Below are positions 5,854-13,250 of a stretch of DNA of 22,176 nt, in pieces. The position numbers were made by a program, and so were the translations under genes. The notes below the pieces were generated by a model. That model made no database searches. It was given only the letters and a program-made list of their open reading frames with translations, and had not been told where the DNA came from. Each line of letters starts with the position of its first letter. The stretch's first letter is position 1. Location of the stretch: positions 1 to 22,176 of the IMG/VR virus record IMGVR_UViG_3300034092_001800; one strand, given 5' to 3'. The stretch is from a virus.

Positions 5854-8800
5854 TTTATCTCCTTTATTGTTATTGTTCCGTCATCTGTTTTTCCAAACAT
5901 TAGTTCTACCTTGTGCCCTGGCTTCATCTTACCTAAAGCCCTGGCATATATTTGTGGGAATGCAATAGCACGTATTAACTTTTTATTAGGATCAGTTAAA
6001 ATTGTATGCGCCATCATTTTTCCAGCCTTAGTCTTATAGTTAGTAAAATCTATTACATAAAAATTATTATCGCTTAGATCAAATTTTTGTGAATACAAGA
6101 AGTTAACGAATGGGTCTGAGCGATCTTCTTTGACCACTTTATCTATTTCAACATACCTATGTATTCTATTATCTCCAACTAAGAAAAAGTACATCTGTCC
6201 AGTTTCAATTTGTGTTTGTTCATTATGGAATACACCTATAGAACCACTCTCATCAACTAACTCAATTCTTGACCAGCCCTGCCCACGCTTGATTGATTTA
6301 ACCATAGCCATAAATACAAATGTGCCCAGCTCTTCAAAATCCTCGAGCCTATTGATCTGAGATTTAATAAATGGGGTAATACCACTTATATCAAACTTAG
6401 GTATGTTTAAGTATTCATACAGGTGGTCTTTTTCTTTTCCAGTTCTTTGGTTATCGTCAAACGATGCGCCACCAATTGAATTAAGTGCATCCAAAGCTCT
6501 TGATGATATACCGCTTTTTTTCTGAGATGCTTTTTCCTTAAGGTCTGCGTAATTTTTATACGGTCTATTTTCAATAATTTTACGACCAATGTTATCTGAA
6601 ATATACTTAACATTAGAAAGACCAAATCTTATTGCATCTCCCTGTATCGTAAAGTCTAAATCAGACTCATTTACGTGTGGCAACAATATCTTAATACCAA
6701 GTCTCTTGGCTTCTATCAGATAATCTGTTCTTGCATCCTTATCGCCTTCATTTTTTAATAAGGCAAACATAAACTCTAATGGGTAATAAAGTTTTAGCCA
6801 AGCCGTCCAATAAGATAGTAGAGAGTAAGCAACAGCATGAGACCTATTAAAGGAATAGCCAGCATGAGCTTCAAAAGTATGCCATAGACTTTCCGCTGCT
6901 TCTTTTGATATATGTCTGCTTGCGCCAACAACAAACTTCTCACGGAACTGATCAAACTCCTTTGCATCTTTCTTTTTACCAATAATTTTTCTAACCTTAT
7001 CGGCTTCTGCCCAAGACATGCCGCCTAGGTGTACACAGGCTTGCATAACTTGCTCTTGATAAATAATAACACCATATGTATTCTCTGTAAACTCTTTCAT
7101 AATTGGGTGAATATATGAAACAGCCTCATACTTATTCTTTCTATTAATATAAGCTTGCCCAACAGTATTCATTGCCCCAGGTCGAACTAGTGCATTTGAG
7201 GCAGCTAAATCTTCGAATTCGCTTACACCCATTTTAATAAGTAGGTTTGTATAAGGAACCGCTTCAGCCTGGAATACACCCTTTGTAAATCCAGCAGATA
7301 AAGACTGAAATACTTTCTCATCAGTTAATGATATTTGAGATAGATCAATTTTATTTTTAGTTCTTTGTTCAATCATTGACACAGTATCTGAAACTACAGA
7401 TAATGTTTTTAGTCCAAGAACGTCGAGTTTAATAAGTCCAATATCTGCAACCTGGTCCATATCATATGCGACTACTGGAACACGACCAGAAACTTTATCG
7501 CTAGGATCTGTTCTAGTTTCAATTGGTGCATATGCATTCAGTGGCTTATTTGCAACAACTACTCCAGCAGCATGCATTCCTACAGATCTTATTCTTCCAC
7601 GAAGTTGTCTTGCTAACTTAACTACTTCTGGATATTTTAATCTAAACCATTTAAGATTTTCAGACTCTTCAAATTCTTCAAATGTGTCCACAAGCTTGAG
7701 AGCTTTATTGACCTCTCCAAGTGGCACCATGAATACACGGGCAGCATCACGGACAACACCCTTATCTTTAAAGTATGTAAATGTAGATATAGACGCTACG
7801 TTTTTAAATTTTTTACGAATATAGTCTTTTACTTCTCCACGTCTACGGTCTTCAAAGTCTGTATCGATATCTGGGAAGTCATTTCTTTCTTCATTAATAA
7901 ATCTAAAAAACAGAAGGTTGTACTCTATAGGATCAACATTTGTAATTCCTAATAAATAACAAACTAGGGATCCTGCTGCTGAACCACGACCTGGACCCAC
8001 TAAAATATTCTGAGATTTAGCCCAGTTAATCATATCTGAAATAACTAAAAAGTATGGAGCAAAATCTTTTTCTTTAATTACATGTAGCTCTTCTTCTAGT
8101 CTTACTTCATATATATCATTACCTAGCCATGGAGATGTAAGTTTTAATCTTTCCATAGCCTCCCAACAAAACTTTCTTACAGTATCGTCTGGGTCCTCTT
8201 TTGGTCTTGGAAGAATACTTAGCCCCTGATGAAACTTATATGTTCCTATTGAGTCTGCAATCAAAACAGTGTTGTCGTAGATATCGGACCTTGTAATACC
8301 TTGTTCAATCATTTGCTTTTCAATTGTTTCACGGTCCATAATGTATACATCTAGATCCTCAAAACTAATCTTTCTATCTGGATACAAATAATTAAATCTT
8401 TCAAATACATTATCTATTTGTCTAGACTTTTCAAAGTCTGCATCTTTATTTGGCTTGGGAGATGTTGATAGAATAAGCATTGCCTCTTCTAGAGCTCTTT
8501 CCTCTTCACATGAAAAATGGCAATCTGCTGTAACAACTGGTTTGATTCCAGTGGCATCTGCAATTTCTAATAGCTTATTATTCAGCTCAACTGGATTATG
8601 TGGCTGAATCTCCATATAAAAGTCATCTTCAAATGTATTCTTAAACCATTTTGCAAGCATCCTTGCTTCGTCTTCTTCGCCACGTTCAATTGCTTTTGAT
8701 ATAAGGCCATTCATACAGCCAGATAAAACTATTAGCCCTTCTTTATACTCCGCTAAAATTTCCCTATCAATTCTAGGTTTATGATAGTATCCTTCTGTCC

Positions 8801-9143
8801 AAGCAATTTCAGATAACTTATTTAGATTACGAAGACCTGCCTCATTCTTAGCCAAAATAATTATGTGATTGAATATAGAAGTGTTATCATCACGCTTACT
8901 TGTATCACGCTTATCAAATCTATCGGTTGCAGAAATATATGCCTCTACACCAAGTATCGGCTTCATGCCAAGTTCCTCGGCTGCTTTTTGCATTTCTCTA
9001 TGACTAGATAGGGTACCGTGATCTGTAATAGCAATGGATGTATGACCAAGTTTTTGTGCAGCACTCAGTAATTCCATTGGACTATTTAATCCGTCCATTA
9101 CACTATACTGTGAATGTACGTGTAAGTGTGTGAAGTTAGACAT
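5850..9143 (-). CDS. dnaE: DNA polymerase III alpha subunit (C-family) with PHP domain
   Basis: A 1,097-aa replicative DNA polymerase of the DnaE type, close to full length for the family. Residues 1-290 are a PHP domain in which the metal ligands look intact: H8 and H10 (HLHVHS), D41 and H42 (TDHG), E67 (GVEAY), H93, C143 (LSGCMNG), D207 and H209 (TADCHF). The palm has GPGRGSAAGSL at 383-393, D425 and D427 in PDIDTDF, and the third Asp D574 in IKLDVLGLKTL. The YSFNRSHAVAYSLLSYWTAW block (fingers), a helix-hairpin-helix-like region and a C-terminal OB fold (GQGWSRIELVDESGSIGVF) follow. An intact PHP domain suggests built-in 3'-5' proofreading. SD GAAAGG lies 5 nt before the ATG. A GC-rich hairpin precedes it. 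Confidence 0.97.
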   Translation of the reverse strand: MSNFTHLHVHSQYSVMDGLNSPMELLSAAQKLGHTSIAITDHGTLSSHREMQKAAEELGMKPILGVEAYISATDRFDKRDTSKRDDNTSIFNHIIILAKNEAGLRNLNKLSEIAWTEGYYHKPRIDREILAEYKEGLIVLSGCMNGLISKAIERGEEDEARMLAKWFKNTFEDDFYMEIQPHNPVELNNKLLEIADATGIKPVVTADCHFSCEEERALEEAMLILSTSPKPNKDADFEKSRQIDNVFERFNYLYPDRKISFEDLDVYIMDRETIEKQMIEQGITRSDIYDNTVLIADSIGTYKFHQGLSILPRPKEDPDDTVRKFCWEAMERLKLTSPWLGNDIYEVRLEEELHVIKEKDFAPYFLVISDMINWAKSQNILVGPGRGSAAGSLVCYLLGITNVDPIEYNLLFFRFINEERNDFPDIDTDFEDRRRGEVKDYIRKKFKNVASISTFTYFKDKGVVRDAARVFMVPLGEVNKALKLVDTFEEFEESENLKWFRLKYPEVVKLARQLRGRIRSVGMHAAGVVVANKPLNAYAPIETRTDPSDKVSGRVPVVAYDMDQVADIGLIKLDVLGLKTLSVVSDTVSMIEQRTKNKIDLSQISLTDEKVFQSLSAGFTKGVFQAEAVPYTNLLIKMGVSEFEDLAASNALVRPGAMNTVGQAYINRKNKYEAVSYIHPIMKEFTENTYGVIIYQEQVMQACVHLGGMSWAEADKVRKIIGKKKDAKEFDQFREKFVVGASRHISKEAAESLWHTFEAHAGYSFNRSHAVAYSLLSYWTAWLKLYYPLEFMFALLKNEGDKDARTDYLIEAKRLGIKILLPHVNESDLDFTIQGDAIRFGLSNVKYISDNIGRKIIENRPYKNYADLKEKASQKKSGISSRALDALNSIGGASFDDNQRTGKEKDHLYEYLNIPKFDISGITPFIKSQINRLEDFEELGTFVFMAMVKSIKRGQGWSRIELVDESGSIGVFHNEQTQIETGQMYFFLVGDNRIHRYVEIDKVVKEDRSDPFVNFLYSQKFDLSDNNFYVIDFTNYKTKAGKMMAHTILTDPNKKLIRAIAFPQIYARALGKMKPGHKVELMFGKTDDGTITIKEIK

Positions 9144-9162
9144 TTATACCTTTCTTGAATAT

Positions 9163-9190
9163 TTGTAGGGGCGGTTTCCCGCCCCCACAA
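9163..9190 (-). other. Strong GNRA-capped hairpin between ssb and dnaE
   Basis: On the minus strand the RNA folds into a 12-bp stem with one G-U pair: TTGTGGGGGCGG, loop GAAA, then CCGCCCCTACAA. The stem begins one base after the ssb stop and ends 8 nt before the dnaE Shine-Dalgarno. It is strikingly GC-rich in an AT-rich genome. No U-run follows, so a classic intrinsic terminator is not supported. Likely roles are mRNA 3'-end protection for ssb, processing, or partial termination of a type without a U-tract. Confidence 0.75.
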
Positions 9191-9191
9191 C

Positions 9192-9860
9192 TTACCACTC
9201 TACGTTACTAGATGAGCTATCTGATGATTGCTCTTCGGATTCTCCGACCATGTAGAACTTTTCTTGTTCCTCATATGGGATTTCCTTAACTGCAACCTTT
9301 TCAAGTTGGAATAATTCGTACTTTGATAGGTCAAAGGCTTCCTTGTCTTGGCCCAATGAAATACCTACGTACTCTGTTGATGTGCCTGTACCACTTCTCT
9401 TTAGTCTCCATGTGAGATTTGATACGCTGCCCATTTCTCCAGCATATTCAATTAATGTTGGTGTTATTGATTTACCGCTTGTACCCTGAGAAAGAATTGC
9501 TACGTATGGCTCTTCTTTACCGTCGTCAACCAAAACGTTGATGTACAGCCTGCTACGTGCCTTCCAGCCAGCCTTGTAATCTTTACGATGTTGCTCACAT
9601 GCCCAGCAACGACCCTGGTCATCTGAAGTACATAATGCTTTTGATTTGTAATTTTTTGGGTTTGTGTGTTCTGCTGCTATAAAGCCTAACCCATTTTTTT
9701 CTAAATAATTTGGTGAGTCTGGATCTAATTCTTGTAAAAATCTGATCTTTACGCTTTCGCCGTCCGCTAGTTTTACCCAACGAGCTTTGCTACCTTCTGA
9801 ATCGCTTGGCTTATCTAGAGCACTATTAATGTTCTTAAGCCCTTTAACTATTGCCATCAT
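9192..9860 (-). CDS. ssb: Single-stranded DNA-binding protein (T4 gp32-like)
   Basis: A 222-aa ssDNA-binding protein of the gp32/gp2.5 kind rather than the bacterial SSB kind. The basic N-terminus (MMAIVKGLKNINSAL) could mediate cooperativity. A zinc site is built from C77, C85, C88 and H91 in ALCTSDDQGRCWACEQH, as in T4 gp32. OB-fold strands follow (SRLYINVLVDDGKEEPYVAI). The last 20 residues are an acidic tail, SEEQSSDSSSSNVEW, ending in Trp. An acidic tail with a terminal aromatic residue is the known docking signal of T7 gp2.5 and, with other sequence, bacterial SSB. AAAGGAAAA lies about 10 nt before the first of two ATGs. A promoter and two hairpins surround the gene, suggesting separate, higher expression. 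Confidence 0.82.
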   Translation of the reverse strand: MMAIVKGLKNINSALDKPSDSEGSKARWVKLADGESVKIRFLQELDPDSPNYLEKNGLGFIAAEHTNPKNYKSKALCTSDDQGRCWACEQHRKDYKAGWKARSRLYINVLVDDGKEEPYVAILSQGTSGKSITPTLIEYAGEMGSVSNLTWRLKRSGTGTSTEYVGISLGQDKEAFDLSKYELFQLEKVAVKEIPYEEQEKFYMVGESEEQSSDSSSSNVEW

Positions 9861-9887
9861 ATTATATATTTTCCTTTTCTGATATTT

Positions 9888-9904
9888 GAGGCTATAAATG
9901 CCTC
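9888..9904 (-). other. Short hairpin in the ssb 5' leader
   Basis: An inverted repeat GAGGC/GCCTC with a 7-nt AT loop lies between the candidate promoter at 9914-9942 and the ssb ribosome site. The stem is only 5 bp. In T4, gp32 represses its own translation by binding the 5' leader of its mRNA, so a leader structure here could serve similar control; that link is an inference. Confidence 0.35.
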
Positions 9905-9913
9905 TGTCATTCT

Positions 9914-9942
9914 AGTATACACCATCCTAGTAGATTTCCCAA
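9914..9942 (-). promoter_or_regulatory. Candidate sigma70-type promoter for ssb
   Basis: On the minus strand, TTGGGA (9942-9937) is followed after exactly 17 nt by TATACT (9919-9914), at the primase 3' end. It would start transcription about 45-50 nt upstream of ssb in a 66-nt gap, one of the longest in the window. The -35 agrees at 4 of 6 positions and the -10 at 5 of 6. The match was found by eye. Confidence 0.42.
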
Positions 9943-10952
9943 GAGTGGTATTCGTAATTTGGTACAGAATTTTCTATACACTGCTTTATTTCTTCGTCTG
10001 TCATATCTCCCATATCTTTTGCACCATGGGGATATACAACATTATATTCATAACTAGCCCAGTAAACATCTTTATTCTTTAATCGATTAGCTATTGAATT
10101 GCCCAAGTCTCTTCCTGGGTTTTTACCATTGTGGCTAGACTTATCGTCAAAATCTGTAGCAATTATAATTTTAGTAAAGTATCTATTTAAAAGATCGTAG
10201 TTGTGTGGACTTAGATGTCCGCCCAAAGTTGCCACGACATTTGGATAACCAGCTTGGTGGACTCTCATGGCGTCAAACGATGCTTCTGTAACAATTACAG
10301 TTGATGATAATCTCTTGGCTCTATGCACATTAAATAATGTTTTGGTTTTTGGTAGCCCTGTGGAATTTTTAAACTTTTTATCTTTTATGCCCCGACCAAC
10401 AATTCCTATAGGTAGCCCATCTGGAGAATGAACTGGAACTGTAACCATTTCTTGATTGTGAGAATATCCAACCTGAAAATAATTTATTGTTTCATCGTTG
10501 AATCCACGACTATGCATATAGTCTCTGCCATCTGAATATAATTCCATCTCAGACCAAAGTTTATCTAGTATGTGTGGATCGAATTGAACGAATTCTGGCT
10601 TTTCTTCTAAAACTTCTACAATTTGTTCATCAAAATCTTCTAATGAATCAGTCACACATTTAGATATTAATCTCAGTGACTCAAATTCATTTCTCTTTGT
10701 AATTGTTTTTACGAGCTCCTGTAAGGATCCACTTGCCCCACATGATGGATTAAAGCAAAGAAACAGACCTGTTTGTTTAGATACAGATAAGCTTGGTGTA
10801 TTTCTATTTCCGTGTATTGGGCATAAGCATAAAAAGTCGTTTCCAGTTTCTGATACTAAAGATATCTCTATTGCTTTAAGGACTTTTTTAACTTGCTTTT
10901 CTGTATACTGCGTGGAAGCATCTTGCCGTTTGAGAATCCCTCTATTTGCCAC
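9927..10952 (-). CDS. dnaG: DnaG-type primase
   Basis: A 341-aa RNA primase for lagging-strand synthesis. The N-terminal CHC2 zinc domain reads C44-x2-H47 in CLCPIHGNRNTPSLSV and C66-x4-C71 in LFLCFNPSCGASG. The TOPRIM catalytic core has E223 in VIVTEASFDAM and D267/D269 in IIIATDFDD, the metal-binding set. The protein is about half the size of E. coli DnaG and lacks a clear C-terminal helicase-binding domain, so how it contacts the DnaB protein encoded upstream is unknown. The start is GTG, with AAGG just upstream. The first 28 codons overlap the preceding small ORF in another frame by 85 nt. Apart from TAG there is no terminator signal at the 3' end; the ssb promoter begins there. Confidence 0.92.
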   Translation of the reverse strand: MANRGILKRQDASTQYTEKQVKKVLKAIEISLVSETGNDFLCLCPIHGNRNTPSLSVSKQTGLFLCFNPSCGASGSLQELVKTITKRNEFESLRLISKCVTDSLEDFDEQIVEVLEEKPEFVQFDPHILDKLWSEMELYSDGRDYMHSRGFNDETINYFQVGYSHNQEMVTVPVHSPDGLPIGIVGRGIKDKKFKNSTGLPKTKTLFNVHRAKRLSSTVIVTEASFDAMRVHQAGYPNVVATLGGHLSPHNYDLLNRYFTKIIIATDFDDKSSHNGKNPGRDLGNSIANRLKNKDVYWASYEYNVVYPHGAKDMGDMTDEEIKQCIENSVPNYEYHSWEIY

Positions 10953-11185
10953 GCCTTAACCTTTCCTATATAAATACCATGAATCGTTAATACAAACGAC
11001 CAATTTTTATCTTCTACATTATATGATACTGAAAAGGCTGGGTCTATGTCAAGCACTGGTATGTACCCGTCCCCACGCATTGATTGAATTAAAGTGGACT
11101 CAAATTGGGCACGTATTCGAATCATGTCCGAATCGTCCCTAAATGTACCATTTATCTTAAAACGCTTTATTCTTTTGTGGGTCAA
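10868..11185 (-). CDS. Unknown protein between helicase and primase
   Basis: A 105-aa ORF with a TTG start at 11185; an ATG at 11125 is an alternative start, with GGGA-like pairing upstream. The body has alternating strands and one helix (MIRIRAQFESTLIQSM, GYIPVLDIDPAFSVSY, NWSFVLTIHGIYIGKV) and could be a small alpha/beta domain. The last 28 residues overlap the primase start in another frame and are basic (KMLPRSIQKSKLKKSLKQ), possibly without selection of their own. No family is recognised. It is placed between dnaB and the primase gene, so a replisome accessory role is possible. The 85-nt overlap is larger than usual in this genome. Confidence 0.6.
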   Translation of the reverse strand: MTHKRIKRFKINGTFRDDSDMIRIRAQFESTLIQSMRGDGYIPVLDIDPAFSVSYNVEDKNWSFVLTIHGIYIGKVKAWQIEGFSNGKMLPRSIQKSKLKKSLKQ

Positions 11186-11199
11186 ACTGTAGCATCTTT

Positions 11200-12414
11200 C
11201 TACTCGTACAGTTCTTTAATTATACCCCTATCAATATCCCAGTCCAAAAAGAAGCTGAAATCTCTACCGTGTCTATTCTTTCTAGATACAATTTCAATCA
11301 TATTTGTATCTGGATGTCTATGGACAGCCATAGCTATATCAGCATCATACTCGATAGCCTTTGACCATGCCACCTGGCTCATCATAGGTGGTGTATCGTG
11401 GTCAGATATATCATCTGCAGTAGCAGCAGTAATATCAATAACTGGTATGTTATTTGTTACCGCAAGCAGCTTGAACTCTCTAGAAATATTTCTATTTCTT
11501 TCAACTTCAGAATTAGATCTTTTATTATCATTAAATAGTTGATGATAGTCAAGAATTACAAGGTCTGGTCTGTGCTGGTCTATCTTACCCTGTACTGTTG
11601 CTGGTGTTACTTCATTAGTTCCCTCGTTGGATACTAGAATAAACCCACGCTTATCTTTAAAACTTTTATCTGCCCATGTGCCAAAATCATCTAGGTTAAT
11701 ATCTCCTCTTTGAAATTGACTTGCTCTAAATAATCCAGATCCAAGCATGGTGTATATACGGTCTCGCATATTCTCTGGAGACATTTCAAGGGAGATGATC
11801 ATTGGTTTAAATCCCTGTTCCCAAGCTTTGCATGCTAGATATGATGTAAACCAAGTCTTTCCTTTTCCTGGCCAACCAATAACAACTGCTAAGTGACCTG
11901 GAGCTAATCCAGTTGGATAGGCAGCATCTATTGCTTTAAATCCAGTTGGTATTCCTGGAGAGCCACCCATTGCTAATGATCTATCTCTTACTGAAAGATA
12001 ATGATCTTTGGCAGACTGAATATCTGTAATATCTAAGTCTCTAACATTGTTTGTAAACTTACTAAGTCCAGCCAACTGCATCTGCATTTGCTGAAGAACT
12101 CTAGATGGTGCATTTTCCTTTAGTGATGATCCAGAGTTTAAAATAATTGTCTTAATCTTATTTCCTAAAAACTCCGACTTCATTTGTTCTAAATAAAATC
12201 CAGTTTCTGCATTTACCTCTACAGCATCAAAATCACGGTACTTGTCTTGCAAAACTCCGATGTCTGGAACAGCTCTAAACTTATAGTAGTATGACTTCAA
12301 CCCATCCCATACATCTTTGTGTGATTGAAATACCTCGTCTACATTATCTGCAAGGAGTGTGCTTATGTCTTTATTTTTACATACTGCACTAATTACTGCT
12401 GCTTCGGTGTTCAT
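11200..12414 (-). CDS. dnaB: DnaB-type replicative DNA helicase
   Basis: A 404-aa hexameric helicase that unwinds the fork. The N-terminal helical domain is short (MNTEAAVISAVCKNKDISTL and on to about residue 110), followed by a linker. The RecA-like ATPase core begins at TGFKAIDAAYPTGLAPGHL, with Walker A G180-T187 in GWPGKGKTWF, the E210 of IISLEMSP, Walker B DLVILDYHQLF at 284-294, and a late QVAWSKAIEYDADIA segment. This is the DnaB order. The length is a little short of E. coli DnaB (471 aa), mostly at the N-terminus. It overlaps the upstream gene by 26 nt, and GGAGATGGAGAG lies before the ATG. Primase, SSB and polymerase follow in the same operon, so this is the phage replisome. Confidence 0.94.
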   Translation of the reverse strand: MNTEAAVISAVCKNKDISTLLADNVDEVFQSHKDVWDGLKSYYYKFRAVPDIGVLQDKYRDFDAVEVNAETGFYLEQMKSEFLGNKIKTIILNSGSSLKENAPSRVLQQMQMQLAGLSKFTNNVRDLDITDIQSAKDHYLSVRDRSLAMGGSPGIPTGFKAIDAAYPTGLAPGHLAVVIGWPGKGKTWFTSYLACKAWEQGFKPMIISLEMSPENMRDRIYTMLGSGLFRASQFQRGDINLDDFGTWADKSFKDKRGFILVSNEGTNEVTPATVQGKIDQHRPDLVILDYHQLFNDNKRSNSEVERNRNISREFKLLAVTNNIPVIDITAATADDISDHDTPPMMSQVAWSKAIEYDADIAMAVHRHPDTNMIEIVSRKNRHGRDFSFFLDWDIDRGIIKELYE

Positions 12415-12742
12415 TACTCTCCATCTCCTCTACCATTTGTTTTGTTAGCTGCTTAAGCTTTTTTCTATTAATCTCATCTTCAGCTTTTTGGTATAGCATT
12501 TTGTCCATGCTATCAAAATTCATAAAGAACCAGTTTACTGGATGTCCAGGCTTATTGGTTTTAAAATAGTAATCCAATAATTCTTTAGCACGGTCATAGC
12601 CAACCGACTCTATTACGTCCTGCATTCCCCACTTCTCTCTATATCTATTAACTACTGGTCTTTTACCATACTTATCTAAGTATAGATTTTCATACAGTGA
12701 TATTAATGCATAGGATAATTTTGGATCACTTTTTGCCGACAC
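12389..12742 (-). CDS. Unknown protein next to dnaB, possible helicase loader
   Basis: A 117-aa, mostly helical and basic protein. Visible stretches are SYALISLYENLYLDKYGKRP, then RYREKWGMQDVIESVGYDRA, then a conserved-looking HPVNWFFMNFDSMDK, and a charged helical C-terminus (INRKKLKQLTKQMVEEMES). The start is GTG, with GGAAG about 7 nt upstream; it overlaps the upstream gene by 17 nt and dnaB by 26 nt. Phage helicase loaders or replisome organisers are often small helical proteins encoded directly before the helicase, so that role is plausible. There is no ATPase loop, which excludes the DnaC type. Without a family match this is an inference from position and size. Confidence 0.65.
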   Translation of the reverse strand: MSAKSDPKLSYALISLYENLYLDKYGKRPVVNRYREKWGMQDVIESVGYDRAKELLDYYFKTNKPGHPVNWFFMNFDSMDKMLYQKAEDEINRKKLKQLTKQMVEEMESNEHRSSSN

Positions 12743-12944
12743 TTAATTCTTCCGCTATCTCTGTTGCCTTCTCTTCTAACTTCTTTTCAACAAACTTATA
12801 GACACGATCAGTGGCATCATTAATATTTTCACCAGATCTTAGATGATCCTGTATTCCAATATCTACTCTTAGGCTTTCAAAATTACCTAAATTTTTAGTA
12901 AAGCCAAGGGTTACGGTTACTCTTGTATTATCAATTTCACTCAT
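12726..12944 (-). CDS. Unknown small beta-strand/helix protein
   Basis: A 72-aa protein starting MSEIDNTRVTVTLGFTKNLG. The frame is open 13 codons further upstream, but the ATG at 12944 has an excellent GGAGGAAGAAA ribosome site, so this start is chosen. The pattern is two or three beta strands (TRVTVTLGFTKNL, ESLRVDIGIQD) and then a long amphipathic helix (NDATDRVYKFVEKKLEEKAT). It resembles small phage proteins of unknown function with a beta-hairpin plus helix. It overlaps the upstream gene by 8 nt (ATGAGTGA) and the downstream GTG by 17-19 nt. It lies in the cluster of small genes before dnaB. No activity can be read from the sequence. Confidence 0.7.
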   Translation of the reverse strand: MSEIDNTRVTVTLGFTKNLGNFESLRVDIGIQDHLRSGENINDATDRVYKFVEKKLEEKATEIAEELSVGKK

Positions 12945-13248
12945 TTTCTTCCTCCATATGCGGTCTGAATCCCAGTTTAGCACGTTTCTTAGATTCCTGT
13001 CCAGTATCTAGCATGTCCGCCAATTCCATCCAGCCTTTAGCTACCAATAATAGTCCCTCAATATTTTTAGAAATAGCAGCACGACTTCCAGCCTCTTCTA
13101 AATATACTGCAGATCTAGTGTACGCCAGCTTTTGATTTATATCCACTTCATGATTAGGCTCAGAACTCATTTTTGTTTTTTTAGCTGGAGCCTTTTTAGT
13201 AGACTTTTTTGCAGTTTTTTTAATATTCTTATTTGTTTGTTTAGTCAT
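12937..13248 (-). CDS. Lys-rich-tailed unknown protein
   Basis: A 103-aa protein with two parts. The first 30 residues are a Lys/Ala/Thr tract (NKNIKKTAKKSTKKAPAKKT) like histone H1 or bacterial HupA-tail repeats, which usually bind DNA non-specifically. Residues 35-85 form a helical domain (QKLAYTRSAVYLEEAGSRAA, then EGLLLVAKGWMELADML). The ATG at 13248 is chosen; a GTG three codons earlier (13257) overlaps the upstream stop and would add MVT, and neither has a strong ribosome site. The gene ends with a Glu-rich EEENE whose bases double as the next gene's Shine-Dalgarno. A DNA-binding or compaction role is suggested by the tail only. Confidence 0.68.
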   Translation of the reverse strand: MTKQTNKNIKKTAKKSTKKAPAKKTKMSSEPNHEVDINQKLAYTRSAVYLEEAGSRAAISKNIEGLLLVAKGWMELADMLDTGQESKKRAKLGFRPHMEEENE

Positions 13249-13250
13249 TG

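Noticed and set aside
6407-6982. Two minus-strand ORFs of 72 and 62 aa inside the polymerase gene
   Set aside because: They are alternative-frame readings of dnaE, which is continuous and has all its motifs.
5850-9143. Intein or intron in dnaE or other replication genes
   Set aside because: Family motifs run without interruption and lengths are normal; no splicing-type block was seen. The HNH gene is free-standing.
9163-9190. Classic intrinsic terminator
   Set aside because: The stem is strong but the bases after it on the minus strand are AATATTCAAG, with no U-run.
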